A stretch of 64,000 bases of DNA from M0108 sp044228795 (GTDB lineage Bacteria; Pseudomonadota; Gammaproteobacteria; Chromatiales; Chromatiaceae). The notes beneath the pieces are model-generated. The model was not told the DNA's origin. It saw nothing but the letters and a program-made list of their open reading frames with translations, and made no database searches. Of this stretch, positions 9,056 through 16,944 are shown piece after piece. A program made the translations under genes and the position numbers. The stretch covers positions 26,810 through 90,809 of the forward strand of contig JBGAUE010000015.1 of NCBI GenBank assembly GCA_044228795.1, written 5' to 3'. Each line of letters starts with the position of its first letter. Position 1 is the stretch's first letter.

Positions 9056-9428
9056 CCGGGAGTGGCGTTTCTATATCGATGACATGGTCGATTTTGCCGA
9101 GCATGTCCTCGCCTACACCCAGGGTTTGGACCAGGCCGGCCTGGTTGCGGATCGGCTGCGCTACGACGCGACAATCCGCAATCTGGAGCTGATCGGCGAG
9201 GCAGCTACCCATCTGCCGCGGGAGGTCCGCCTTGCAAACCCGGACATCCCTTGGCGCCTGGTCATCGCCATGCGCAATCGGTTGGTCCACGGGTACCTTG
9301 GCATCGACAACGATACCCTGTGGAGCGTCGTCCGACAGGACGTTCCCGTACTCCTGCCCAGGTTACGCGCATTGCGCGATGCGGTGCAGACTAACAAGGC
9401 GACCGGGAACTCCAATGACCATGAATGA
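9048..9428 (+). CDS. hepT: HepT-type HEPN toxin (RNase)
   Basis: The product (126 residues from the GTG at 9048) is a DUF86/HepT HEPN protein. The catalytic RX4HXY motif is intact as RNRLVHGY, with Arg76, His81 and Tyr83; this tyrosine is the one modified by MntA in studied systems, and Arg/His are the RNase residues. The YDATIRNLELIGEAA segment is the other conserved HEPN helix. I chose the GTG because it overlaps the end of mntA by 8 bases and gives the usual short N-terminus; an in-frame ATG at 9027 is possible. The 3' end overlaps the brxL start by 14 bases. Confidence 0.87.
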   Translation: MSDREWRFYIDDMVDFAEHVLAYTQGLDQAGLVADRLRYDATIRNLELIGEAATHLPREVRLANPDIPWRLVIAMRNRLVHGYLGIDNDTLWSVVRQDVPVLLPRLRALRDAVQTNKATGNSNDHE

Positions 9429-11460
9429 TTCCCCTCCCTCCCGCGACACCCTCGATGATAAGGTCAACCGGATATTCGCCGGCAAGGTAGTCCGCAAGGA
9501 CCTAGTGCGTAAGGTCAAGGTCGGTGCCAACGTGCCGGTTTTCGTCCTGGAATACCTGCTCGGCAAATACTGCGCTTCGTCCGACGAGATGGCCATTCAG
9601 ATGGGCATGCAGGTGGTCAACGACACCCTGGCGGACAACTATATCCGTCCGGACGAAGCCACCAAGGCCCAGAGCAGGGTCAAGGAGAACGGCCGACATA
9701 CCTTCATCGACAAGGTGAAGGTCCGCCTGGTGGACTCCCAGTACTGGGCCGAGGTCACCAACTTCGGGCATACCCATGTGCACATCCCCGACCGCTACGT
9801 GCGGGACTTCGACCGCCTCCTGACCGGCGGTATTTGGGCGCAGGTGGACATGCGCTTCGAATACGACGAGGAGACCAAGGGTAAGAATCCCTTCTGGATC
9901 GACAAGCTGACGCCCATCCAACTCGCGAGCTTCGACCTGGAGGAGTACCGCCGGCTGCGCGCCGAATTCACCACCGATGAGTGGCTGGACTTCATGATGC
10001 GCAGCATGGGGTACGAGCCGGCAGTGATGGAGCGGCGGACCAAACTCCTGTTCCTGAGCCGGCTGATCCCCCTGTGCGAGCGCAACTACAACCTGGTGGA
10101 GCTGGGTCCGCGTGGCACCGGCAAGAGTTATGCGGTGCAGGAGCTTTCGCCCTATGCAGCCCTGCTCACCGGTCCGACGACGGTGGCCAACCTGTTCGGT
10201 CACATGAACGGCAAGCAGAAAGGGATGCTGATGATCTGGGACGTGGTCGGTTTTGACGAGGTGGCCGACCTGCAGAAGATGCCCAAGGAGGTCATCACCA
10301 CCCTCAAGACCTTCTGCGAGTCCGGCCAGTTTCAGCGTGGTCAGGAGGCCATGGCGGGGTATGCCAGCATCGCCATGTTCGGCAACACCCAGCAGCCGAT
10401 CGACGTCATGGTTCAGACGGGACATCTGTTCGCGCCCATGCCGGAGGTGATCCGTGACGACATGGCCTTCATCGACCGGCTGCATTTCTATCTGCCCGGC
10501 TGGGAAGTGCCGAAGATGCGCAACGAGCACTTTACCGACCATTACGGCTTCGTCATCGACTATCTGGCCGAGGCCCTGCGGGAGCTGCGCAAGCACAACT
10601 TTACCGAGGTCATCGACCACTATTTCTCCCTGGGCTCTCACCTGAACGCCCGCGACCGGAAGGCCGTCCGGCGCACCGTGTCGGGTCTGGTGAAGATTCT
10701 GCATCCCCATGGGCAGGTCTCCCAGGAGGACCTCGCCGAGTTGCTGGAGTTGGCCCTGGAGGGGCGGCGCCGGGTGAAGGAGCAGCTCAAGAAGATGGGC
10801 TCCTTCGAGTACTACCAGACCTCCTTCAGCTATCTGATCAACGATACCGGGGAGGAGAAGTTTGTCGGCGTGGCTGAGCAAGGTGGCCGCGGCTTGATCT
10901 CCCCTGACCCCTTGCCGCCGGGGACGGTCTACACGGCATCCGTGAGTGGGGACGGCACCGTGGGGCTCTACCGGGTCGAGGTTTCGCTGTCATCGGGCAC
11001 CGGCAAGCTCAAGCCCGCCGGTGGGGTGAGTGGGGCGATGAAGGAGTCGGTGAACCGGGCCTTCAGTTATCTGTCGGCCAACAAGACCGCCTTTGGCGTG
11101 CCGCGGGAACTCGACACCTCGGATTTTTACGTCGAGGTCATCGATTTACTGGGTAACAAAGTCGAGGCGGAGATAGGCGTTGCCTTCTTCGTTGCCGCCT
11201 ACTCGGTGCTGCGCAAGGCCCCGCCGCAGCCCGCGCTGCTGGTGCTTGGCGATCTGAGTATCCAGGGCAACATCAAGCCCGTGCGCTCCCTCACCGAGCC
11301 CCTCCAGGTCGCCATGGACAATGGCGGCAAGCGGGCACTGATCCCGATTGCAAACAAGCGGCAGTTCCTGGAGGTGAATTCGGACGTGCTGGAGCAGGTT
11401 GACCCCATCTTCTTCGGCGATATGCGCCAGGCGGCATTCAAGGCGCTGGGGCTGACATGA
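9415..11460 (+). CDS. brxL: BREX Lon-like AAA+ protein BrxL
   Basis: BrxL (681 residues) is the last core gene of type 1 BREX, an AAA+ protein with a Lon-like C-terminal domain that binds DNA. Walker A is GPRGTGKS at residues 231-238, followed by the Walker B-like MLMIWDVVGFDEV stretch. The C-terminal third has the Lon fold landmarks (LLVLGDLSIQGN, IKPVRSLTEPL, KRALIPIANKR). I cannot find the Lon catalytic GPSAG serine; the equivalent stretch reads KVEAEIGVAFF. Proteolysis is therefore doubtful, which I believe is general for the family. The ATG at 9415 overlaps hepT, so toxin-antitoxin and BREX genes share one transcript. It ends the plus-strand island. Confidence 0.93.
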   Translation: MTMNDSPPSRDTLDDKVNRIFAGKVVRKDLVRKVKVGANVPVFVLEYLLGKYCASSDEMAIQMGMQVVNDTLADNYIRPDEATKAQSRVKENGRHTFIDKVKVRLVDSQYWAEVTNFGHTHVHIPDRYVRDFDRLLTGGIWAQVDMRFEYDEETKGKNPFWIDKLTPIQLASFDLEEYRRLRAEFTTDEWLDFMMRSMGYEPAVMERRTKLLFLSRLIPLCERNYNLVELGPRGTGKSYAVQELSPYAALLTGPTTVANLFGHMNGKQKGMLMIWDVVGFDEVADLQKMPKEVITTLKTFCESGQFQRGQEAMAGYASIAMFGNTQQPIDVMVQTGHLFAPMPEVIRDDMAFIDRLHFYLPGWEVPKMRNEHFTDHYGFVIDYLAEALRELRKHNFTEVIDHYFSLGSHLNARDRKAVRRTVSGLVKILHPHGQVSQEDLAELLELALEGRRRVKEQLKKMGSFEYYQTSFSYLINDTGEEKFVGVAEQGGRGLISPDPLPPGTVYTASVSGDGTVGLYRVEVSLSSGTGKLKPAGGVSGAMKESVNRAFSYLSANKTAFGVPRELDTSDFYVEVIDLLGNKVEAEIGVAFFVAAYSVLRKAPPQPALLVLGDLSIQGNIKPVRSLTEPLQVAMDNGGKRALIPIANKRQFLEVNSDVLEQVDPIFFGDMRQAAFKALGLT

Positions 11461-11508
11461 CCGGGTGTCGAGGGCCTGGCGTCTCGGGGCATAGGCTCCG
11501 GGCCTGGC

Positions 11509-12132
11509 TCAGGCCTGGGCCCTTTCCCGCAACCGCTTAACCTGAAACAGGGTATTACGTTCCTCCTCTTCCAGGGAGGACTGGATGAAGTGGATGGTGC
11601 GGCGGTAGAGGGGAATGATGTTGTATTTGAGGGCGTTGACGCGCTTTTGGGCCTTGCGCTGCTCCTCCATCAGGCGGTGGAGGGCGATTTCCACCTCGCC
11701 GAGGCGGGCCAGGGTGACGGCCAGGTCCGCTAGATTGGCGCGGGTATTGTCGAAACTGGCATCGGTGCCCAGCAGGCCCACGGGCTTGAGGGGGAGGCGC
11801 TCGGCGGAGACCGCCGGATACTCCACCCCCAGGCTGCGGCGCGGCAGGATATCGACCCGCAGAGCCAGTTCAGAACCCAGGGCGGCCTGATTGATGCCGC
11901 GGCTGCCCATACGCAGATGGGTGATGGACAGGCAGCGGTAGGCCTCCGCTACGCCCGCCTCCGCCTCATGACGCAGACGCCGGTACTCCCCGATGCGCTC
12001 GTAGACCAGGCGGGTCAGCAGCTCGCGCTTACGTTCCAGCAGGTCATGGCCCTCTTCCAGGAACTTGACTTGCTTCTTGAGCTTCAGCAGGGTGTTCTTG
12101 GTCGGCGGAACCTTGATGAATTGTTGGGCCAT
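11509..12132 (-). CDS. atpD: V/A-type ATPase subunit D (central stalk)
   Basis: This 207-residue protein is the central-stalk subunit D, the rotor shaft inside the A3B3 head. The N-terminus (VPPTKNTLLKLKKQVKFLEEG) and C-terminus (KRVNALKYNIIPLYRRTIHFI) are the two conserved long helices that form the coiled coil, with a variable globular part between. It is the last gene of the nine-gene operon, 21 bases after subunit B. A short inverted repeat (GGCCTG/CAGGCC, 11501-11515) overlaps the stop codon and could help end transcription, but no U-tract follows. Confidence 0.95.
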   Translation of the reverse strand: MAQQFIKVPPTKNTLLKLKKQVKFLEEGHDLLERKRELLTRLVYERIGEYRRLRHEAEAGVAEAYRCLSITHLRMGSRGINQAALGSELALRVDILPRRSLGVEYPAVSAERLPLKPVGLLGTDASFDNTRANLADLAVTLARLGEVEIALHRLMEEQRKAQKRVNALKYNIIPLYRRTIHFIQSSLEEEERNTLFQVKRLRERAQA

Positions 12133-12153
12133 GTCAGTCCTTCCGCCCCGTCA

Positions 12154-13533
12154 TTACTCGGCGCCCTGGTGGTACTTGGCCAGGTCGGTCTCGCTCAGGC
12201 GAGTCAGCATATCGCGTGGGAAGCTGGACATGAGTTCCCAGGCCAGGTTGAGGGTGGCCTCGATGGAGCGGTCCTCGGCCTCGCCCTGGCCGACGAAGCG
12301 CTGGTCAAAGGCGTCGGCGAAGCGCAGAAAGCGCTTGTCGCGCTCCGAGAGCTCGTCGGCGCCAATGATAGAGGCCAGGTTACGGGTCTCCAGGGCGCGG
12401 GCATAGAGGGCATAAAGCTGAGCGGCGACCCGGGGGTGGTCCTCGCGGGTGTCGTCCTTGCCGATGCCGTCTTTCATGAGCCGTGACAGGCTGGGGGAGA
12501 TATGCACCGGGGGATAAACGCCCTGGTTGTGCAACTCACGGGAGAGCACGATCTGGCCCTCGGTAATGTACCCGGTGAGGTCCGGGATGGGGTGGGTGAT
12601 GTCGTCGGAGGGCATGGAGACCACGGGCATCATGGTAATGGAGCCGTGGCGCTGGTGGATGCGGCCGCAGCGCTCGTAGATCTCCGCCAGGTCGGAGTAG
12701 AGATAGCCGGGATAGCCCTTGCGCGCCGGCACGTCGCCCTTGGCGGTAGCGACCTCGCGCAGGGCCTCGGCGTAGTAGGTCATGTCGGTCATCACCACCA
12801 GGACATGGCGGTCGAGGTCGTAGGCCAGGTATTCGGCGGCGGTGAGGGCGGTGCGGGGCAGGGTCAGGCGCTCCACCGGCGGGTCGTCCGCCAGGTTGAT
12901 GAACATGACCACGTTACGCAGCACGCCGGAACTGGCGAACTCGTCGCGAAAGAATTTGGCGTCGGCGTAGGAGACGCCCATGGCCGCGAAGACGATGGAG
13001 AAGCTGGTGTCCTCGTCCTTCAAGCGGGCCTGGCGGACGATCTGGGCGGCGAGGCGGTTATGCGGCAGGCCTGAGCCCGAGAAGATGGGCAGTTTCTGGC
13101 CCCGCACCAGGCTGTTCAGCCCGTCGATGGTGGAGATGCCGGTCTGGATGAACTCGCGTGGATAGGTGCGGGCAGCCGGATTGATGGCGGCACCGGTGAC
13201 GGGGCGACGGATATTGGACAGGATCGGCGGCCGGTTATCCTTGGGCTCTCCCAGACCGTTGAAGACCCGGCCCAGCAACTCCGGCGACAGGGCAATCTCC
13301 ACCGGCTCGTCGAGGAAGCGTACCCAGGTGGATTCCAGGTCCAGGTCATCCGTGCCCTCGAAGACCAGGATCAAGGTCTCGTCGTTGGCGGCGCGGATGA
13401 CCTGGCCATTGCGTCGGTTGCCGGCGTGATCCAGGATCAGAACCCGGTCCCCAAAGGCAACCCCAGGGGTGCGTTTCATGACCAACAGGCCGCCGCGGGC
13501 CTCGGCGGCAGTGCGGTATTCTTTGATGCTCAT
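12154..13533 (-). CDS. atpB: V/A-type ATPase subunit B (non-catalytic)
   Basis: At 459 residues this is the regulatory, nucleotide-binding but non-catalytic B subunit of the A3B3 hexamer. Recognisable stretches are ELLGRVFNGLGEP, PREFIQTGISTIDGLNSLVRGQKLPIFSG (split here as the beta-barrel exit and the degenerate P-loop SGSGLPHN), and VVMTDMTYYAEALREV. The degenerate P-loop in place of GxxxxGKT is the normal mark of B subunits. It follows subunit A by 14 bases on the same strand. Confidence 0.96.
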   Translation of the reverse strand: MSIKEYRTAAEARGGLLVMKRTPGVAFGDRVLILDHAGNRRNGQVIRAANDETLILVFEGTDDLDLESTWVRFLDEPVEIALSPELLGRVFNGLGEPKDNRPPILSNIRRPVTGAAINPAARTYPREFIQTGISTIDGLNSLVRGQKLPIFSGSGLPHNRLAAQIVRQARLKDEDTSFSIVFAAMGVSYADAKFFRDEFASSGVLRNVVMFINLADDPPVERLTLPRTALTAAEYLAYDLDRHVLVVMTDMTYYAEALREVATAKGDVPARKGYPGYLYSDLAEIYERCGRIHQRHGSITMMPVVSMPSDDITHPIPDLTGYITEGQIVLSRELHNQGVYPPVHISPSLSRLMKDGIGKDDTREDHPRVAAQLYALYARALETRNLASIIGADELSERDKRFLRFADAFDQRFVGQGEAEDRSIEATLNLAWELMSSFPRDMLTRLSETDLAKYHQGAE

Positions 13534-13547
13534 GGCGAATTCCCAGC

Positions 13548-15353
13548 CTATAGGTTGGTAGCGGCTGCGTCGGGCTTGGCGTATTCCAGGCGCATCTTCT
13601 CGAAGACACGTCCGACCTCTTCCCGCAGGGCCTCAATCTGGTCCACCTGTTCGCTGTTGAACATGGACTTGCAGCGCCGTGCCCGGGCCATGAGGGGCAA
13701 TTGTTGTAGCTCCTGCACCGGCACGCCCAGCTCAATCAGGGTCGCGCCTTGCTTGAAAATGAAGATAACCAGGTCGAGCAGGGCGAACTGCTTGCGTGGC
13801 GAGCAAAAGGTGTCCACCTCGTCGAGAGCGCTCTGCTGAAGCACGCCCTCCTTGATGAGGGCCGCGCCCTCCAGCTCCCAGCGTTGGGCCGAGGACAAGG
13901 CCTCTGGGCCCACCAGGTTGACGATGCGCGATAGCTCCGCGTCCCGTGCTAACAGGGCCAGGGCCTCGGTGCGGCGGCGCTCCCAGTCGCGGCTGATCTC
14001 CTGGTGCCACCACTCGGCAGCGGTGTGGACGTGGCCGGAAAAGCTGGTCACCCAGTCGATGCTGGGATAGTGGCGAGCGTCCGCCAGCTCCTTGGACAGG
14101 GCCCAGAAGGTCTCGATGATGTCTTTGGTGTGGCTGGTCACCGGCTCGGAGAAGTCACCCCCTGGGGGCGAGACGGCGCCGATCAGGGTTACGGAGCCGG
14201 AGCCGGCGCCATAAGTCTCGACCCGGCCGGCGCGCTCGTAAACGGCGGCCAGGCGCGAGGCCAGGTAAGCCGGATAGCCCTCTTCTACGGGCATCTGTCC
14301 CAGGCGGCCCGAGACCTCTCGCAGGGCCTCAGCCCAGCGGCTGGTGGAATCCGCCAACATGACCACGTCGTAGCCCATGTCGCGGTAATACTCGGCCATG
14401 GTGATGCCGACATAGACCGAGGCCTCCCGCGCCACCACCGGCATGTTGGAGGTGTTGGCCACCAGCAAGGTACGTTCCATGAGCTTGCGGCCTGAATAAG
14501 GGTCGTCGAGCTGGGGGAAGGTTTCCAGCACGTCCACCAGTTCGTTACCGCGTTCACCGCAGCCGACATAGATGACGATGTCCGCGTTGGACCAGCGGGC
14601 CACCTGCTGCTGTACCACCGTCTTGCCGGCGCCGAAGGGGCCCGGTACCGCCCCTTTGCCACCCTTGAGTTGGGGGAAGAAGCTGTCGATAACGCGCTGA
14701 CCCGTGATCAGGGGGGCAATGCCATCATCCCGCCGCAGGTAGGGGCGCGGTTTGCGCACCGGCCAGCGATGGAAGAGTTTGAGGCGATGGGTATGTCCCC
14801 GGTCATCGCGCAGATGGCCGATGGTCTTTTCCAGGTCATAGTCGCCGGCCGGGGCGATCTCTTCCAACTCGCCGCTCAGGGTCGGGGGCACCAGAATGCG
14901 GTGCAGGATGGTCTGGGTTTCCTGGACCGTGCCGAGGACGGTACCGGGGGTGATCCGGGTGCCGGGTTCCAGCTTGGGATTGGGTTCGAATTCCCAGACC
15001 CGTGCGCGGTCCAGGGCCGCTATGTTCAAGCCGCGGTTGATGTAGTCGCCACACTGGAGGGCGATCTTTTCCAGGGGGCGCTGGACACCGTCAAAAATGC
15101 CGCCCAGGAGCCCAGGCCCCAGTTCTACTGACAGTGGCCAGCCCAGGCCGGTGGCGGGTTCCCCGGGGCGGACGCCGTCGGTGGATTCGTAGGTCTGGAC
15201 AATGGCCTCCTGACCGCGCAGGGAGATGACCTCCCCGAACAGCCCCAGTTCACCGATGCGGACCTGCTCGCCATTGCGGACGCCGGGCAGGACGATAGTG
15301 ACGATGGGGCCATTGATCTCGCGGATATGGCCGGTGCGGGTGTTTTCGCTCAT
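13548..15353 (-). CDS. atpA: V/A-type ATPase subunit A (catalytic)
   Basis: The catalytic A subunit (601 residues from the ATG at 15353) carries Walker A GPFGAGKT at 238-245, the GERGNE motif that supplies the catalytic glutamate, and DSTSRWAEALRE. The 'non-homologous' insertion typical of A subunits (about residues 115-200) is present, which excludes an F1 beta subunit. The frame is open further upstream, but MSENTRTG at 15353 begins 4 bases after the subunit E stop and gives the standard N-terminus. Depending on direction the complex makes ATP or pumps ions. Confidence 0.97.
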   Translation of the reverse strand: MSENTRTGHIREINGPIVTIVLPGVRNGEQVRIGELGLFGEVISLRGQEAIVQTYESTDGVRPGEPATGLGWPLSVELGPGLLGGIFDGVQRPLEKIALQCGDYINRGLNIAALDRARVWEFEPNPKLEPGTRITPGTVLGTVQETQTILHRILVPPTLSGELEEIAPAGDYDLEKTIGHLRDDRGHTHRLKLFHRWPVRKPRPYLRRDDGIAPLITGQRVIDSFFPQLKGGKGAVPGPFGAGKTVVQQQVARWSNADIVIYVGCGERGNELVDVLETFPQLDDPYSGRKLMERTLLVANTSNMPVVAREASVYVGITMAEYYRDMGYDVVMLADSTSRWAEALREVSGRLGQMPVEEGYPAYLASRLAAVYERAGRVETYGAGSGSVTLIGAVSPPGGDFSEPVTSHTKDIIETFWALSKELADARHYPSIDWVTSFSGHVHTAAEWWHQEISRDWERRRTEALALLARDAELSRIVNLVGPEALSSAQRWELEGAALIKEGVLQQSALDEVDTFCSPRKQFALLDLVIFIFKQGATLIELGVPVQELQQLPLMARARRCKSMFNSEQVDQIEALREEVGRVFEKMRLEYAKPDAAATNL

Positions 15354-15357
15354 GATG

Positions 15358-15999
15358 TCAGCCGCCGAAGAGATTGCCGGTGTCAAGGCCGCCAGGCAGT
15401 AGCCGCTCCAGGATGACCTGCTGAATCCTGGCGCGCAGCCGCTCCAGCCGGCCCTCGAAGGTGTTATCGACCCGGATGCAGTTATCTGCGCTGGCTACCC
15501 GCGCGCCGCCCAGGCAATGAATAGGATGCTCCGCCAGATGCAGCTGCTTGTCCGGCGCGATGCGGCGGGCGAGGGCCTCCCACTGGGGCGCCAGGCGCTG
15601 GTGATCGTGGGCGTTGACCTCAACCACCAGTTTCTCGGCCTCGATCTCGGCCGCTGCCTGGATCAGATAGTGCTCCAGAGTCAGGTTGTAAGCCGCCTCG
15701 TCCTTCATAAAGGCTTGCAGCCGCTCGCGCAGCCTGCCCTCCACGTCCGTCACCAGGTTCCAGCGCACCCGGTCGAGCTGGCTTTGCATCCTGAGCTCGC
15801 TGGCCTGGACCTGTTGGCGGAAGGCGCGTTCACCCAGGGAGCGGGCGATGGATTCTTCGCGTTGCTCCCGCAGCCGCAGGCGCTCGGCCGCCTCGCGCAG
15901 GATGGTGTCGCGGCTGCGCTGGGTCATTTCCCGATAAGCGCTGGCGAGCCGTTCGGCGCGGGCAATGAGGGCCCGTTCGAGTTCTTCTACCTGGTTCAC
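15358..15999 (-). CDS. atpE: V/A-type ATPase subunit E (peripheral stalk)
   Basis: Subunit E (213 residues) forms the peripheral stalks with subunit G/H. The N-terminal ~100 residues are a charged helix (ALIARAERLASAYREM through a long EE/RR-rich stretch) and the C-terminal half is a mixed domain with HCLGGARVASADNCIRVDNT, matching the conserved GG...N..R.DNT end of the family. The start is a GTG at 15999; no in-frame ATG nearby gives a full-length stalk helix. Confidence 0.88.
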   Translation of the reverse strand: MNQVEELERALIARAERLASAYREMTQRSRDTILREAAERLRLREQREESIARSLGERAFRQQVQASELRMQSQLDRVRWNLVTDVEGRLRERLQAFMKDEAAYNLTLEHYLIQAAAEIEAEKLVVEVNAHDHQRLAPQWEALARRIAPDKQLHLAEHPIHCLGGARVASADNCIRVDNTFEGRLERLRARIQQVILERLLPGGLDTGNLFGG

Positions 16000-16079
16000 G
16001 ATGAATCCCGTACAAGCTTGGCTAAGGGTTCAAATCCAAAAATATGGGGCCTGGTGCTGACCCGTCGGAAATGGGGTCT

Positions 16080-16424
16080 TCACGCCGATCCAGCGGCCTT
16101 GCCGAACATGGCGTCGAGGCGATCCGCCACGTCGCTGGCCAGGTGGTGTGGGCCCTTCAGGCGCGGCACAGAGGTCACGATGATACGTCCACCCTCGGCG
16201 CGCACCCGCTCCAGGCCTGGTATCTTGGCCTGCATCAGCGTCTCGTCCACGATGGCGAAGGCCTTGTCGCCGCGGCGGATCAGGTCCTGGAAGAGCTGAT
16301 CCACCCCCGCTAGACTCGGGTTGGGGTGGGTCTCGAAGCCGATCATGCGGAAACCGTCCGCGAGGCTCTCGTCGCCCAGGAAGAGCATGCGGGTAACCTG
16401 TCCGGTGTTCTTCTCGCTGGCCAC
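16080..16424 (-). CDS. atpF: V/A-type ATPase subunit F (central stalk)
   Basis: This 114-residue protein has the small alpha/beta fold of subunit F: MLFLGDESLADGFRMIGFE at the start, KAFAIVDETLM in the middle and a GGRIIVTSVPRLKG strand. Subunit F binds D in the rotor and modulates activity. The start is GTG at 16424, 16 bases after the subunit K stop. An 80-base gap separates it from subunit E, with no evident gene in it. Confidence 0.88.
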   Translation of the reverse strand: MASEKNTGQVTRMLFLGDESLADGFRMIGFETHPNPSLAGVDQLFQDLIRRGDKAFAIVDETLMQAKIPGLERVRAEGGRIIVTSVPRLKGPHHLASDVADRLDAMFGKAAGSA

Positions 16425-16440
16425 GGGCCTGACTCCCGGC

Positions 16441-16887
16441 TCAAATCTTGTTCAGCAGCAGGATGCTGACTACCAGGCCATAGATGGCGATACCCTCCGC
16501 CAGGCCCAGGTAGATGAGGGTTCGGCCCAGATTCTCCGGCTTCTCGGTGATGGCCGCCAAGGAGGCGGCGCCGATGGGTCCCACCGCGATCCCGGCGCCA
16601 ATGGTCGATAAGGCGGTGGGGATGCCGGCGCCGATGATGGCCAAGCCCATGCCCGTGGACATCTCATTCACCACCGTCACGACCTCCCCGGTCTGGGCGA
16701 AGGCGTCGTTGATGCCGAGGACCAGCAAGCCAAGCTGGGCAACCACGAAGGTCACGAGTTGGGTGCCCATGGCCGGCCGGTACCAGGGCCGCAGGCGGCC
16801 GGCGAGGCTAGGGCGCAACTCAAGGACCAGACCGCCGATGATGAGGCCAAGGATGGCGAAGGACATGATGCCAACGAGCCAGTACAT
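16441..16887 (-). CDS. atpK: V/A-type ATPase subunit K (membrane c-ring)
   Basis: Subunit K (148 residues) forms the membrane rotor ring. Four hydrophobic segments are visible at about 2-24, 40-64, 78-107 and 120-146. Only the second hairpin has the ion-carrying features: GAGIAVGPIG in one helix and the carboxylate Glu131 in LGLAEGIAIYG. Aligned with Na+-binding c subunits, the position of the Na+-ligand Gln is Val102, and the residues after the glutamate are Gly-Ile instead of Ser/Thr. The Na+ signature is therefore missing, which argues for proton coupling. The first hairpin has no membrane carboxylate. Confidence 0.93.
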   Translation of the reverse strand: MYWLVGIMSFAILGLIIGGLVLELRPSLAGRLRPWYRPAMGTQLVTFVVAQLGLLVLGINDAFAQTGEVVTVVNEMSTGMGLAIIGAGIPTALSTIGAGIAVGPIGAASLAAITEKPENLGRTLIYLGLAEGIAIYGLVVSILLLNKI

Positions 16888-16944
16888 GATGAACTCCTAT
16901 TTTGCTAGAGCGGGTTAGGGCAAGGGTTAAAGGCACCTGGCCTG

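Noticed and set aside
9502..10881. Long open frame on the minus strand opposite brxL
   Set aside because: Composition artefact with a His/Gln/Leu-rich product; brxL is well supported on the other strand.
16026..16037. GGGTTCAAATCC resembling a tRNA T-loop
   Set aside because: No acceptor, D or anticodon stems can be built around it.
16441..16887. A Na+-specific V-ATPase c subunit
   Set aside because: The glutamine and Ser/Thr ligands of Na+-binding c subunits are replaced by Val and Gly-Ile.
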